Of a DNA stretch of 64,000 bases, positions 55,141 through 64,000 are shown piece by piece; position 1 is the stretch's first letter, and the number at the start of each line of letters is the position of its first letter. Location of the stretch: contig JAKSXM010000040.1 of assembly GCA_022575985.1 (NCBI GenBank), forward strand, positions 17,192,001 through 17,256,000, read 5' to 3'. Under the pieces are notes generated by a model. It made no database searches. It saw nothing but the letters and a program-made list of their open reading frames with translations, and was not told the origin of the DNA. Made by a program: the position numbers and the translations under genes. This DNA comes from Anagrus nilaparvatae (Eukaryota > Arthropoda > Insecta > Hymenoptera > Mymaridae).

Positions 55141-58100
55141 TCAATCTAATTTCATTTTCTCTGCGTTTAAAATTCTTTTAGACAGTTTATGATGGCTTCT
55201 CCAGTCTAGTGGCTTTGTCATAATATCTGCAACATTTTCTTTTGATTGAACCCATTTGCAAATAACTTTTCCTTCTATGGCTAAAGATTTAACATAGTCT
55301 CCATGACTTTCTGCAATTGGCTTTTTCTTTCCTGTTTCTTCTCTAAATCTAAGATTTTCTTTAATTGTTTCAACTGGATAATCAAAATCTTTTAATTTAT
55401 GACTTCCTTCCATTTGAGTGTTTTTATTTGCTGAAGTATTATCGCACCAGATTGTAATTGGATAAAATGTTTTTCCTATTATCTCTCTTATGGCTTTATC
55501 TAACGAAATTAATTCTCGAGAGGCTTCGCTCATTGCTAAATATTCTGAATGACAAGTAGATGTAGTATTTTGTCCTTGTTTATGACTACGCCAAGCAATA
55601 GCATCGCCGTATAATGTAATTACATAACCGCTGGTAGATGATGAATCATTCCAATCCCTATGACTTGCATCTGTGGTAGCTTCTAATGTATCTGTTTTGG
55701 CTTTATAAGTTAGCCCGAGAAAAGTGGTTCCTCTAAGATATCTCAATAATCTTTTGACATCTTTCCAGTCTTCAGCAGAAGGATTAGTCTGTTTTCTTGA
55801 TAATATATTTACAGCATATGAAATATCTGGCCTTGTGGCACCTGCTAAGTATAATAAACTCCCAATAGCTTCTCTATATGGAACTTTTTGAGTATAATCT
55901 GAAGTATCTTTTACTTTTCTTTTCTGAACTTGACTTGTGACCATAGGAGAATCTTTAGGCCTGCATTCTTTCATATTGAATCTTTCTAATATTTTCTCAA
56001 TGTATTCTGATTGATTTATAGTTAAAATCTTATTTTTTCTGTCTCTTTCAATTTTCATTCCTAAATAAATTTGAGGTTCACCTAAGTCCTTCATTTTAAA
56101 AGCTTCCTTTAGTTTTGTTTTGATGAGGTCTATTCTGTTTGAATCATTCCCTCCTACTAATAAATCATCCACATATGTTATTATAAATGCAAATTTTCCA
56201 TTTTTCCTCCATGTATATAAGCAAGGTTCATGTATGTCATTTTCTAAGTGTAATTTCTGAGCTTCTTCTGAGAATCTTTCATTCCATTTCTTAGAGCTTA
56301 TTTTCAAACCATATAGTGCTTTTTGTAACTTGCAAATTTTTGTTTTTCTAGTTTCTGAGTCTGTTTCAAAACCTTCAGGTATTTCCATGTAAATATCTTC
56401 ATCTAGGATACCGTTCAAGAAAGCATTTTTGACGTCCATCTGATAAAGTTCTAGATCATATTTATTGACTATTGCTAAAATTGCTCTAATTAATGGGAGT
56501 CTTGATACAGGAGCATATGTTTCTCTAAGTTCATAACATTTTTTGTCTTTGAAGCCTCTAATAACTAATCTTGCTTTTAATTTCAATTTTCCATTTTCTC
56601 CGGTTTTTCTGGTAAAAACCCACCGAGAATCTATGATATTTAATTTTTTCTCTTCTTTCTTATCTAATGGCCTATCTACTAGTATCCAAACTTCATTTTC
56701 CTTCATTGAATTCAGTTCGTCATCAATGGCTTCTTTCCATTTTAATGATTCTTTAGACAACATTGCTTCTTTATATGATGTTGGATCTTTGTTAATTGTT
56801 GCAAATAGCGAATATCTAATTTCATCCTGCTCAAGGTTATTACTGATATTATCTGGATTATCGTCATCAAAAATAACTTTATTTTTATCTATACAGCTTG
56901 TCGTGAAATAGGCAAAACTTGTGTCTTGTACTAAATTTTCCGGAACAGTTTCTCTTGCATATATTGTAAAGTCTCTATCTTGTTTTGCTTTTCTGTTAGG
57001 TTGTTTTCTGACTATGTCTGAGCTTTCATCAATATTAATTTCGGCAGTTCGTTTCTTTGGCCTTCCTCTTTTTCTTTTATTTTGCTCATTTTCGTTTGTC
57101 AAACTTTCTTTTTCTGAATCTGAATCAGTTTCTGGATCAGAGTTTTCAAATGAGATTAATTCTGAATCTATAATATTCTCACATTCACCATTTTCTGCGT
57201 TTTGGATTATTTTCTGATTTTTGTATTCGTCTTTGTATACTAATTTTTCATTAAATCTAACATGTCTAGAACATAGAAATTTTCCAGATGGAGGATGCCA
57301 TAAAACGTAGCCTGTATTTGAAAAACCTACTAATACTGTTTTTATAGCATTTGCCGAGAATTTAGTTTCTGAAATTGGTATTCTAACATACGCGATACAT
57401 CCAAATCTTTTGATTTTATCAAGGTGTAGTTTTTGTTTAGGAACAAATTTTTCTATTGGAGTGATGAAGTTATTTGATTTATGTGGTGTTCTATTGTAAA
57501 TATATGTAGAAGTTTCAGCAGCTAATATCCACATACTTTGAGGTAAACCTGAGTCTAGTAACAAGGATGCAATTTTCCATTTTAACGTCAAATTAAAACG
57601 TTCCGCCGTACCATTGAGTTCTGGCGTATAAGCAGGAGCAAAATCATTATCAATTTTCTCTCTATTCATGATTTCTAAGAAATGCCCATATAAATATTCC
57701 TTAGCATTATCTGCTCTAATATAACAAACTTTCTTGTTTTCGCCTAAAATATTTCTGCTGTGTTGTAAGAATTTTTCTAAACATTCACCTGCTTGATTTT
57801 TCTTTTTAATTGAATAAGTTTTTGCATATCTAGAAAAATCATCAATGAAGGTAATAATATATTTATTTCCTCCCGGGAATGAAATTGGTTTAATACGTCC
57901 CATCATATCACTATGAATTCTTTGTAATGGATTGTCTGCTCTTGTTCTAATTTCTGTACAAGGCTGTTTTGTCATTTTCGCCAGTTTGCATATTTCGCAA
58001 TCTTTTATGGATTCTTCAAACTTAACATCTTTTAATTCATTATGATTCTTTTGTAGACATTTTAAATAATTAATGGATGCATGGCCTAACCTTATATGCC

Positions 58101-60231
58101 ATAGCATTCCTTCTGATATTTTCTTTATATTAGGATTGTGACTTATTGAGTTTTGATTTAGAAACATATCATTTGACAATCCCTCGGGGTTTATTTTATT
58201 AAAGTTTAAGATTTTTCTATTTATTGTGTTTTTATCGAAATCTGAGTCTAAAAAATAATCTGAGTTTAAAACTTCTTGATTGAGTTCTTGCTCATTTTCC
58301 CTCCCAAGATCAGACGGATAACAATCTGAATTTTGTATATTATTTGAGCCCTCTGAAATTGTTCGGGAAAAATCTTGTATATCTGTCTGAGATTGTTGTA
58401 AGAACTCATCAAGAGTCACTATCTGGGCTGTACAAGAATAATTTTCATAATTCGAATCTAAGCAAGAATTTTCAGATGTTTGAGCTGTAAATTCTAACAA
58501 CCAATTTGGTTTTTCATATATACCCGAGAGATATTCTTGATTTGTTTCTTTATCATAAATTTTTAAAATTTTATTATCTAAATAAATACTTAATCCTATG
58601 TCTGCAAATTTTCTAAGGGATAGTAAATTATTGGCAATATCTTTAGCGGCTATAACGTTAGTTAATTCTATGCTTTGATTTGAGTCAAGGTTTGACTTTA
58701 AAAATAGATTTCCTTTGCCATCAATTTTAATATCCGCTTTTTTATTTTTATTTGCACTTTTAATAATTTTGCCTTCACATTTTTCAAAATTGGATAAAAT
58801 TAACCCTTTATTAATAATGTGCTCTGTGGCACCTGAGTCCGCAATAAAAGTAATATTATCTGAATATTTATCATAATTTAATAAATTACCTGAAGCTTCA
58901 GCTGTACTTGCCGCATTAGCCTTAGGTGTGCGTGACTCCGAGTTATTGCTTCTATTGTACGGATGATGACGTCCATTAGATTTTTGGTTGACTTTACCAC
59001 CACCTTGTCTTTGGTTTTTGAATGTCTTCTCACCCTTATTATTACTGTTATTCTTAAGATTTGGATCATATCTTGGATTATAATTAGGGCTTAATCTGCA
59101 TTCTAATTTACCCTTGTGATTTCCAATTTTCTTGCAGATGTAACAGAAATAATGTCCTTTTTCTATTAGAGGGCAAACGGTGTCTAAGTGTCCATATTTG
59201 GAGCATCTAAAGCATTTTTCAATGTCAGGCTTGTTTTGAAGCTGTTTAGCATTAGCTAGATTTGCTTTGGCTTTGGTGTCATTTCTGGGTTTATTTTCAT
59301 TTTCTAATGATTTTTCAGCTTCAAATGATAGTAATGTGTTTTTCAATTCTTTATATCCCATTTCATTCCGTTCTTTATCGTTAAGCTTGTATAGGAGACA
59401 TAAATTATTTAAATTTTTAACAACGTCTTTAATCGCGTTATAAAAGTATGAACGTTTTTCTCCAGTAGTAATAGGATCAGCACCATCATTCGTTGCTCCA
59501 CCTCTTAAAATTGATTCAAACTTGTTTATGAATTCTACAGCTTTTTCTTTTGGGTGCATCCGTATATTCTGTAAGCGTTGTCTTATTGCTGAATTCGAGG
59601 TATTTGATTCTATCCTCTTATATTCTTTTAAGAATTCAATGATTTTCTTGGGATCTGTTATATCCGCTATTTGCTTGTGATAATAGTTGTGAATTCTGTT
59701 TATAATTATGTCTCTAACTTTAATGTTTCGTCTCTCTTTATCTTCATACGTATATGTACACGTTGTAGCAGCAGGATCTATCATATCGAATAATTCAAAT
59801 GATTTTAATTCTGATTTCAGAAAATCGTACCATAAACTGAACGACATTTTATTCGTTAGTTTGTATTCTCTGTTTATGTCAACTTTTACTTCATTTATTT
59901 GTTTTATAGTTTGTTGTAAACATTTTAAAGTATTGTTTAACATTATATTGTTTACATTATCTGAATTTGTGCTTGCATCAGAGTTCAAGCTAGTTGTTTG
60001 ATCATTTCTGACTATTGTGTCGTTATTACTCATTGTTGAATTTAGAAATTGATTGTTGTTTACTGGCGAGCTCTTGCTGTTATTTCTTAATTCTAAACAG
60101 TTGCTTACGATTTTCTGGGCTGCCTCCATAGTCCTGCATAATAAGTGTGATATTTCGTTTATGCGTTCTAGTTGTATTGTTACTTCAGAATATTGAATAT
60201 TGTTACTATTATTACTGTTTTCATGAGTCAT
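55141..60231 (-). CDS. Copia Gag-Pol polyprotein, intact
   Basis: 1696 codons in one frame, as in Copia. Gag (about 1-420) ends in zinc knuckles (CFRCSKYGHLDTVC near 339, then CYICKKIGNHKGKLEC). The aspartic protease has IADSGATEHII near 465. Integrase has the HHCC zinc motif (HIRLGH, then CEICKLAK near 720-770) and the DDE residues in HSDMMGR (775), ADNAKEYL (840) and ELNGTAERF (873). RT starts at ARLVIRGF (1223), with QMDVKNAFLNG and the catalytic ITYVDDLLVGGN near 1353. RNase H has TTDASHRDW (1520), CHSEYLAMSEA and WCDNTSA. This order (integrase before RT) defines Copia. No lesion is visible; the replicative defect, if any, is in the flanks. Confidence 0.95.
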   Translation of the reverse strand: MTHENSNNSNNIQYSEVTIQLERINEISHLLCRTMEAAQKIVSNCLELRNNSKSSPVNNNQFLNSTMSNNDTIVRNDQTTSLNSDASTNSDNVNNIMLNNTLKCLQQTIKQINEVKVDINREYKLTNKMSFSLWYDFLKSELKSFELFDMIDPAATTCTYTYEDKERRNIKVRDIIINRIHNYYHKQIADITDPKKIIEFLKEYKRIESNTSNSAIRQRLQNIRMHPKEKAVEFINKFESILRGGATNDGADPITTGEKRSYFYNAIKDVVKNLNNLCLLYKLNDKERNEMGYKELKNTLLSFEAEKSLENENKPRNDTKAKANLANAKQLQNKPDIEKCFRCSKYGHLDTVCPLIEKGHYFCYICKKIGNHKGKLECRLSPNYNPRYDPNLKNNSNNKGEKTFKNQRQGGGKVNQKSNGRHHPYNRSNNSESRTPKANAASTAEASGNLLNYDKYSDNITFIADSGATEHIINKGLILSNFEKCEGKIIKSANKNKKADIKIDGKGNLFLKSNLDSNQSIELTNVIAAKDIANNLLSLRKFADIGLSIYLDNKILKIYDKETNQEYLSGIYEKPNWLLEFTAQTSENSCLDSNYENYSCTAQIVTLDEFLQQSQTDIQDFSRTISEGSNNIQNSDCYPSDLGRENEQELNQEVLNSDYFLDSDFDKNTINRKILNFNKINPEGLSNDMFLNQNSISHNPNIKKISEGMLWHIRLGHASINYLKCLQKNHNELKDVKFEESIKDCEICKLAKMTKQPCTEIRTRADNPLQRIHSDMMGRIKPISFPGGNKYIITFIDDFSRYAKTYSIKKKNQAGECLEKFLQHSRNILGENKKVCYIRADNAKEYLYGHFLEIMNREKIDNDFAPAYTPELNGTAERFNLTLKWKIASLLLDSGLPQSMWILAAETSTYIYNRTPHKSNNFITPIEKFVPKQKLHLDKIKRFGCIAYVRIPISETKFSANAIKTVLVGFSNTGYVLWHPPSGKFLCSRHVRFNEKLVYKDEYKNQKIIQNAENGECENIIDSELISFENSDPETDSDSEKESLTNENEQNKRKRGRPKKRTAEINIDESSDIVRKQPNRKAKQDRDFTIYARETVPENLVQDTSFAYFTTSCIDKNKVIFDDDNPDNISNNLEQDEIRYSLFATINKDPTSYKEAMLSKESLKWKEAIDDELNSMKENEVWILVDRPLDKKEEKKLNIIDSRWVFTRKTGENGKLKLKARLVIRGFKDKKCYELRETYAPVSRLPLIRAILAIVNKYDLELYQMDVKNAFLNGILDEDIYMEIPEGFETDSETRKTKICKLQKALYGLKISSKKWNERFSEEAQKLHLENDIHEPCLYTWRKNGKFAFIITYVDDLLVGGNDSNRIDLIKTKLKEAFKMKDLGEPQIYLGMKIERDRKNKILTINQSEYIEKILERFNMKECRPKDSPMVTSQVQKRKVKDTSDYTQKVPYREAIGSLLYLAGATRPDISYAVNILSRKQTNPSAEDWKDVKRLLRYLRGTTFLGLTYKAKTDTLEATTDASHRDWNDSSSTSGYVITLYGDAIAWRSHKQGQNTTSTCHSEYLAMSEASRELISLDKAIREIIGKTFYPITIWCDNTSANKNTQMEGSHKLKDFDYPVETIKENLRFREETGKKKPIAESHGDYVKSLAIEGKVICKWVQSKENVADIMTKPLDWRSHHKLSKRILNAEKMKLD

Positions 60232-60535
60232 TTTTGACCTTTGAAAATAGTCAGTAACTTTTTTTTGAGTTTTATCTGAAAATAATTATTTATTTAATCT
60301 GAGTTTTGGTTTTATTAACCACTTTTCTATATTTGCTCTAAATATTGTTTATATTATTATATTGTTTGTATATATTTTGTAAATATTTATATTCAAATTG
60401 CTAATGTTTGGATTTAAAATCTGAGTCTAATTCTGAGTCTACATTATATTTTAATACTATATTTATTAGTTATTAAAATAAATTTGGATCCATCTGAGTC
60501 TGAGTATTCTAATTCAGAATATTTACAAACAAACA

Positions 60536-60570
<35 letters not shown>

Positions 60571-61746
60571 TAAATAAAAAGTTAAGGAAAATACCTATTA
60601 TTTTACTAGTACCACCAGTGGCATTACTAGTATTGGTTTCTGAGTTTGGATCTGTGTCCTTGGAATCAGTAGAATTCACTTCTATAACATCTGACATAAT
60701 TGATTCAACTTCCCAATTGACCATTCTCAGCAGATATTCGAGTCTAGTTAATTAAAAAAAATCTGATTACCAAACAATAGCTTTTTGTTTTGTGCTGAGA
60801 AAATTTCCATATAACTTTGAAAAACGAACCTCGATTTTCAAATTTATTTGAAAAATCAGTATCATGTTTTAATCATGCCAATAATAATATATGTGCCCTT
60901 CTGAAGTTAAAAATCATGAACACAGTGAAGATTCCCTCCAGAAGTCGATCGTACACATGTATCATATTAAAATGACCTCAACAAGATACCGTGTCCATGC
61001 ATATTTAATGCTTGTTGGACTAGTAATTTTAAAAATATAAACTGTACCACAGTTTAATTTCTGTAATTACGGTCAATGGTCTGATTTTTATCAGTATATT
61101 ATGTGTTCTAAATAATTTCTAAACATTTATAAATGTTAAAAATTTTATAATAATTTTTGTTAAATTAGTTGTATAATTAAAAATTCTGCTCTGAGTTTGT
61201 AAAAATATATTTATTTTACATACAAATCACTTTCATAAGTAATTTATGTATAATTTTATTATGATTATAAAATCATATAGTTATATTAATGTATACCTAT
61301 GTGTGTATATGTTAATAAATTATTTAAATCTACTTTGAAAAATAAGATAAAAAAAAATTTAATCGAAAAAAAATGCGAGTAAAATAAAAAAATTTTAATT
61401 ATTTTTTCCGAGTAACATACTCATACCGGAAAAATTAAACTAACTTCGTCGAGTGAGTAACATTTTAAACACGGGTGTTTCTTTCTCTCTCGTCATTTTA
61501 TACATACTATACTAGACGTGTATTACGCGTAAACTACATGAATGTGTGTGTATATATATATGTACAATGCGTATTGAATAAAAATTTGCCGCGTCATGCA
61601 CATGTATAAAAAAATCTAATCTATTCAAACTAAATAACAAAGAAATGCTTCTATTATTGTTTATTTGTTTGGATTGAACATGTATATTTATATGTCTATT
61701 TTTCTTTTATATTTAAATGCTACTTACAAAAATTTTTTTTTTTTTT
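60232..61746 (-). other. Copia leader, enlarged and rearranged
   Basis: Between Gag and the 5' LTR lie 1.5 kb of AT-rich DNA, longer than usual. A stretch tttggtaatcag on the minus strand at about 60760-60772 resembles the primer-binding half of an initiator-tRNA-Met site but stands 975 bp from the LTR. Runs of T at 60539-60568 and 61733-61746 mark possible junctions. A small frame, 60724-60509, ends in a poly-Lys run from the A tract and is not a credible gene. TCTGAGT words are frequent here, as in the LTR. Confidence 0.55.
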
Positions 61747-62024
61747 ATCCTTAGATTATATTACAATAAATGACACAAAATAACAACACTTTATTTAACT
61801 TTCTAAATATTTATTTATTATTAATCTGAGTGAATCTGAGTTTTATTTATAATATTTAATCTGAGTTCTGTTTTACATTAATATGTATATACGCGTCTCT
61901 ATAAGTCCCAAAATAGACTAACTGATATAACATAGAAAGAGCGGGACGACTTATCGTTCCGATCAAAGTATGTATAAGATCAGATGGCAGCATCAATCAA
62001 TATATTGTCGAATACTCTCCAACA
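61747..62024 (-). repeat. 5' LTR of the Copia element, U5 end lost
   Basis: It matches 54545-54822 nearly perfectly. The terminal 15 bp on the Gag side are missing, so it measures 278 bp instead of 293. Confidence 0.88.
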
Positions 62025-62029
62025 TTGCA
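62025..62029. repeat. Copia target site duplication, right copy
   Basis: ttgca, equal to 54525-54529. Confidence 0.8.
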
Positions 62030-62478
62030 ACATTTCGAAGTTCTTGTAAAAAGTTTTTCAATTGCGTCCCTTTTAAACTGTAAGGTGTGTTGACAAACCT
62101 TAACGTTTCAAGTAATGGTTGCAAAAGATTTCCTACAGCATCTAAATGTTCAGGACAAGTCTTAGTATTTTCAGATACGTATATATCTCTCTTTAAATAA
62201 ATGTTTACTCGGCAACCAACTCTAAGTCTTTGTAAATTATTATTGTTGTTGCAGTCATGTATAAAACAAGTGTGGGAAGAAGTTTGCGTTAGAACGTTTA
62301 AGCGCAAACAATCTGGATCTTGCTCTAATCTTTCAATTTCATTTACGATAGAAATATTACAAGTATTACAGACCCTTGTTCTATCATTTATATCAAAGGG
62401 CTCTCTATTATTTGCCTCACGCCGAGCAACAGCTATTTCGCGTTTTAGAGCGTCATCTTCGCGATCTATTCGCGCCAT
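62025..62478 (-). pseudogene. Transposase-like gene, N-terminal part, interrupted by Copia
   Basis: The frame from 62478 reads MARIDREDDALKREIAVARR, then CNTCNISIVNEIERL, a Cys/His group (SHTCFIHDC, then GCRVNIYLKRDIYV and TCPEHLDAVGNLLQPL), and FLQELRNVA at the insertion point. The open frame also extends upstream past this Met (QTGLGQAALIPRV). The Cys/His arrangement before a helical segment resembles the N-terminal part of insect DDE-type (Harbinger-like) transposase proteins, but no catalytic residues are present, so this is tentative. The remainder continues at 54529. The satellite array begins about 60 bp upstream. Confidence 0.5.
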
Positions 62479-62539
62479 AACGCGTGGTATTAGGGCGGCT
62501 TGTCCGAGCCCTGTTTGCCATTTTAATAAATTGTTGAAA

Positions 62540-63990
62540 AAAGTTTTATTAATGTTTAAAATTATAAGAAACTTGTAAAAATAAACTATTAAAGTTTAAA
62601 ATTATAAGAATCTTGTAAAAATAAACTATTAAAGTTATAAGAATCTTGTGAAAATAAACTATTAAAGTTTAAAATTATAAGAATCTCGTAAAAATAAACT
62701 ATTAAAGTTTATAATTATAAGAATCTCGTAAAAATAAACTATTAAATTTTAAAATAATAAGAATCTTGTAAAAATAAACTATTAAAGTTTATAATTATAA
62801 GAATCTTGTGAAAATAAACTATTAAAGTTTAAAATTATAAGAATCTTGTAAAAATAAACTATTAAAGTTTATAATTATAAGAATCTTGTAAAAATAAACT
62901 ATTAAAGTTTAAAATTATAAGAATCTTGTAAAAATAAACTATTAAAGTTTATAATTATAAGAATCTTGTAAAAATAAACTTTTAAAGTTTATAATTATAA
63001 GAATCTTGTGAAAATAAACTATTAAAGTTTAAAACTATAAGAATCTTGTGAAAATAAACTATTAAAGTTTAAAATTATAAGAATCTTGTGAAAATAAACT
63101 ATCATAGTTTAAAATTATAAGAATCTAGTAAAAATATACTATCAAAGTTTAAAATTATAAGAATCTCGTAAAAATAAACTATTTAAGTTTAAAATTATAA
63201 GAATCTTGTAAAAATAAACTATTCAAATTTAAAATTATAAGAATCTTGTAAAAATAAACTATTCAAGTTTAAAATTATAAGAATCTCGTAAAAATAAACT
63301 ATTAAAGTTTATAATTATAAGAATCTCGTAAAAATAAACTATTAAATTTTAAAATAATAAGAATCTTGTAAAAATAAACTATTAAAGTTTATAATTATAA
63401 GAATCTTGTGAAAATAAACTATTAAAGTTTAAAATTATAAGAATCTTGTAAAAATAAACTATTAAAGTTTATAATTATAAGAATCTTGTAAAAATAAACT
63501 ATTAAAGTTTAAAATTATAAGAATCTTGTAAAAATAAACTATTAAAGTTTATAATTATAAGAATCTTGTAAAAATAAACTTTTAAAGTTTATAATTATAA
63601 GAATCTTGTGAAAATAAACTATTAAAGTTTAAAACTATAAGAATCTTGTGAAAATAAACTATTAAAGTTTAAAATTATAAGAATCTTGTGAAAATAAACT
63701 ATCATAGTTTAAAATTATAAGAATCTAGTAAAAATATACTATCAAAGTTTAAAATTATAAGAATCTCGTAAAAATAAACTATTTAAGTTTAAAATTATAA
63801 GAATCTTGTAAAAATAAACTATTCAAATTTAAAATTATAAGAATCTTGTAAAAATAAACTATTCAAGTTTAAAATTATAAGAATCACGTAAAAATAAACT
63901 ATTAAAGTTTATAATTATAAGAATCTTGTGAAAATAAACTATTAAAGTTTAAAATTATTAGAATATCGTAAAAATAAACTATTAAAGTTT
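62540..63990. repeat. 40-bp satellite array with 600-bp higher-order repeat
   Basis: About 36 copies of a 40-bp unit (gaatcttgtaaaaataaact plus attaaagtttaaaattataa). Variant units (tcgtaa, tgtgaa, attcaa, atcatag) recur in fixed order. The block from about 62681 to 63280 repeats as 63281-63880 with only about one difference visible, so 15 units have been copied as one. Each unit holds aaact-attaa-agttt, a small hairpin. The array ends at or near the end of the window. Confidence 0.92.
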
Positions 63991-64000
63991 TAATGTAAGT

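Larger units (their letters stand above)
54530..62024 (-). mobile_element. Copia LTR retrotransposon
   Basis: Two LTRs, 5-bp target duplications (ttgca), a polypurine tract and one uninterrupted Gag-Pol frame. LTR identity is close to complete over the shared 278 bp, so the insertion is young. The inner end of the 5' LTR is lost: 15 bp of U5 are replaced by a T run at 61733-61746, and about 1.0-1.5 kb of AT-rich sequence separates the LTR from Gag. A primer-binding site is therefore not in its normal place, and the copy may not be able to replicate alone. Confidence 0.9.

Noticed and set aside
60509..60724. 71-codon frame in the Copia leader
   Set aside because: It ends in a Lys run from a poly(A) tract and lies in a rearranged leader; no domain.
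62540..63990. Regular 40-bp repeats as a CRISPR array
   Set aside because: No unique spacers, units are directly adjacent, no cas genes, and the context is eukaryotic; it is a satellite.

Overview
This window looks like nuclear DNA of an arthropod, most probably an AT-rich insect. The evidence is R1-clade, Jockey/CR1-type and Penelope-like retroelements, a Copia element, a decayed UBR-type ubiquitin ligase gene with animal-type introns, and one collagen-type exon with good splice sites. I cannot name the species. There is no sign of bacterial, organellar or rRNA sequence. Almost everything here is transposable elements, many nested inside one another, in a very AT-rich background.

Layout. 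0.6-1.9 kb: a foldback element split by a 5'-truncated R1-clade fragment. 2-9.5 kb: decayed AT-rich DNA with two gene-like remnants, a compound palindrome cluster (4.9-6.5 kb) and a MULE transposase remnant. 9.5-19.9 kb: non-LTR element A (ORF1 plus EN/RT ORF2). A ~720-bp palindrome split it, and an apparently intact R1-clade element with its own ORF1 and ORF2 then landed in the palindrome's centre. 19.9-20.8 kb: exons of a UBR3-like gene with nonsense mutations. 21-24.6 kb: foldbacks and AT-rich degenerate repeat. 24.7-34.0 kb: non-LTR element B, split inside its RT domain by a head-to-head Penelope-like element; a related fragment follows to 35 kb.

35-46 kb: tRNA-like sequences, a decayed non-LTR element C on the minus strand, a tandem pair of ~385-bp units, a 548-bp MITE and a Gypsy-type protease remnant. 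46.7 kb: a collagen-like exon, the best candidate for a living host gene part. 47.5-49.4 kb: an array of 22-bp palindromes and a 1.7-kb foldback element with repetitive arms. 51.9-53.0 kb: an intact, unrecognised 366-codon ORF. 53.9-54.3 kb: a foldback holding a tRNA-like sequence. 54.5-62.0 kb: a Copia element with a 1696-codon open frame and 5-bp target duplications, inserted in a transposase-like gene. 62.5-64.0 kb: a 40-bp satellite with an almost exact 600-bp higher-order repeat.

Apart from mobile-element proteins, few genes here work together. The interest lies in insertion order, in palindromes acting as insertion sites, in old elements broken mainly by in-frame stops rather than frameshifts, and in the unassigned 366-residue ORF.
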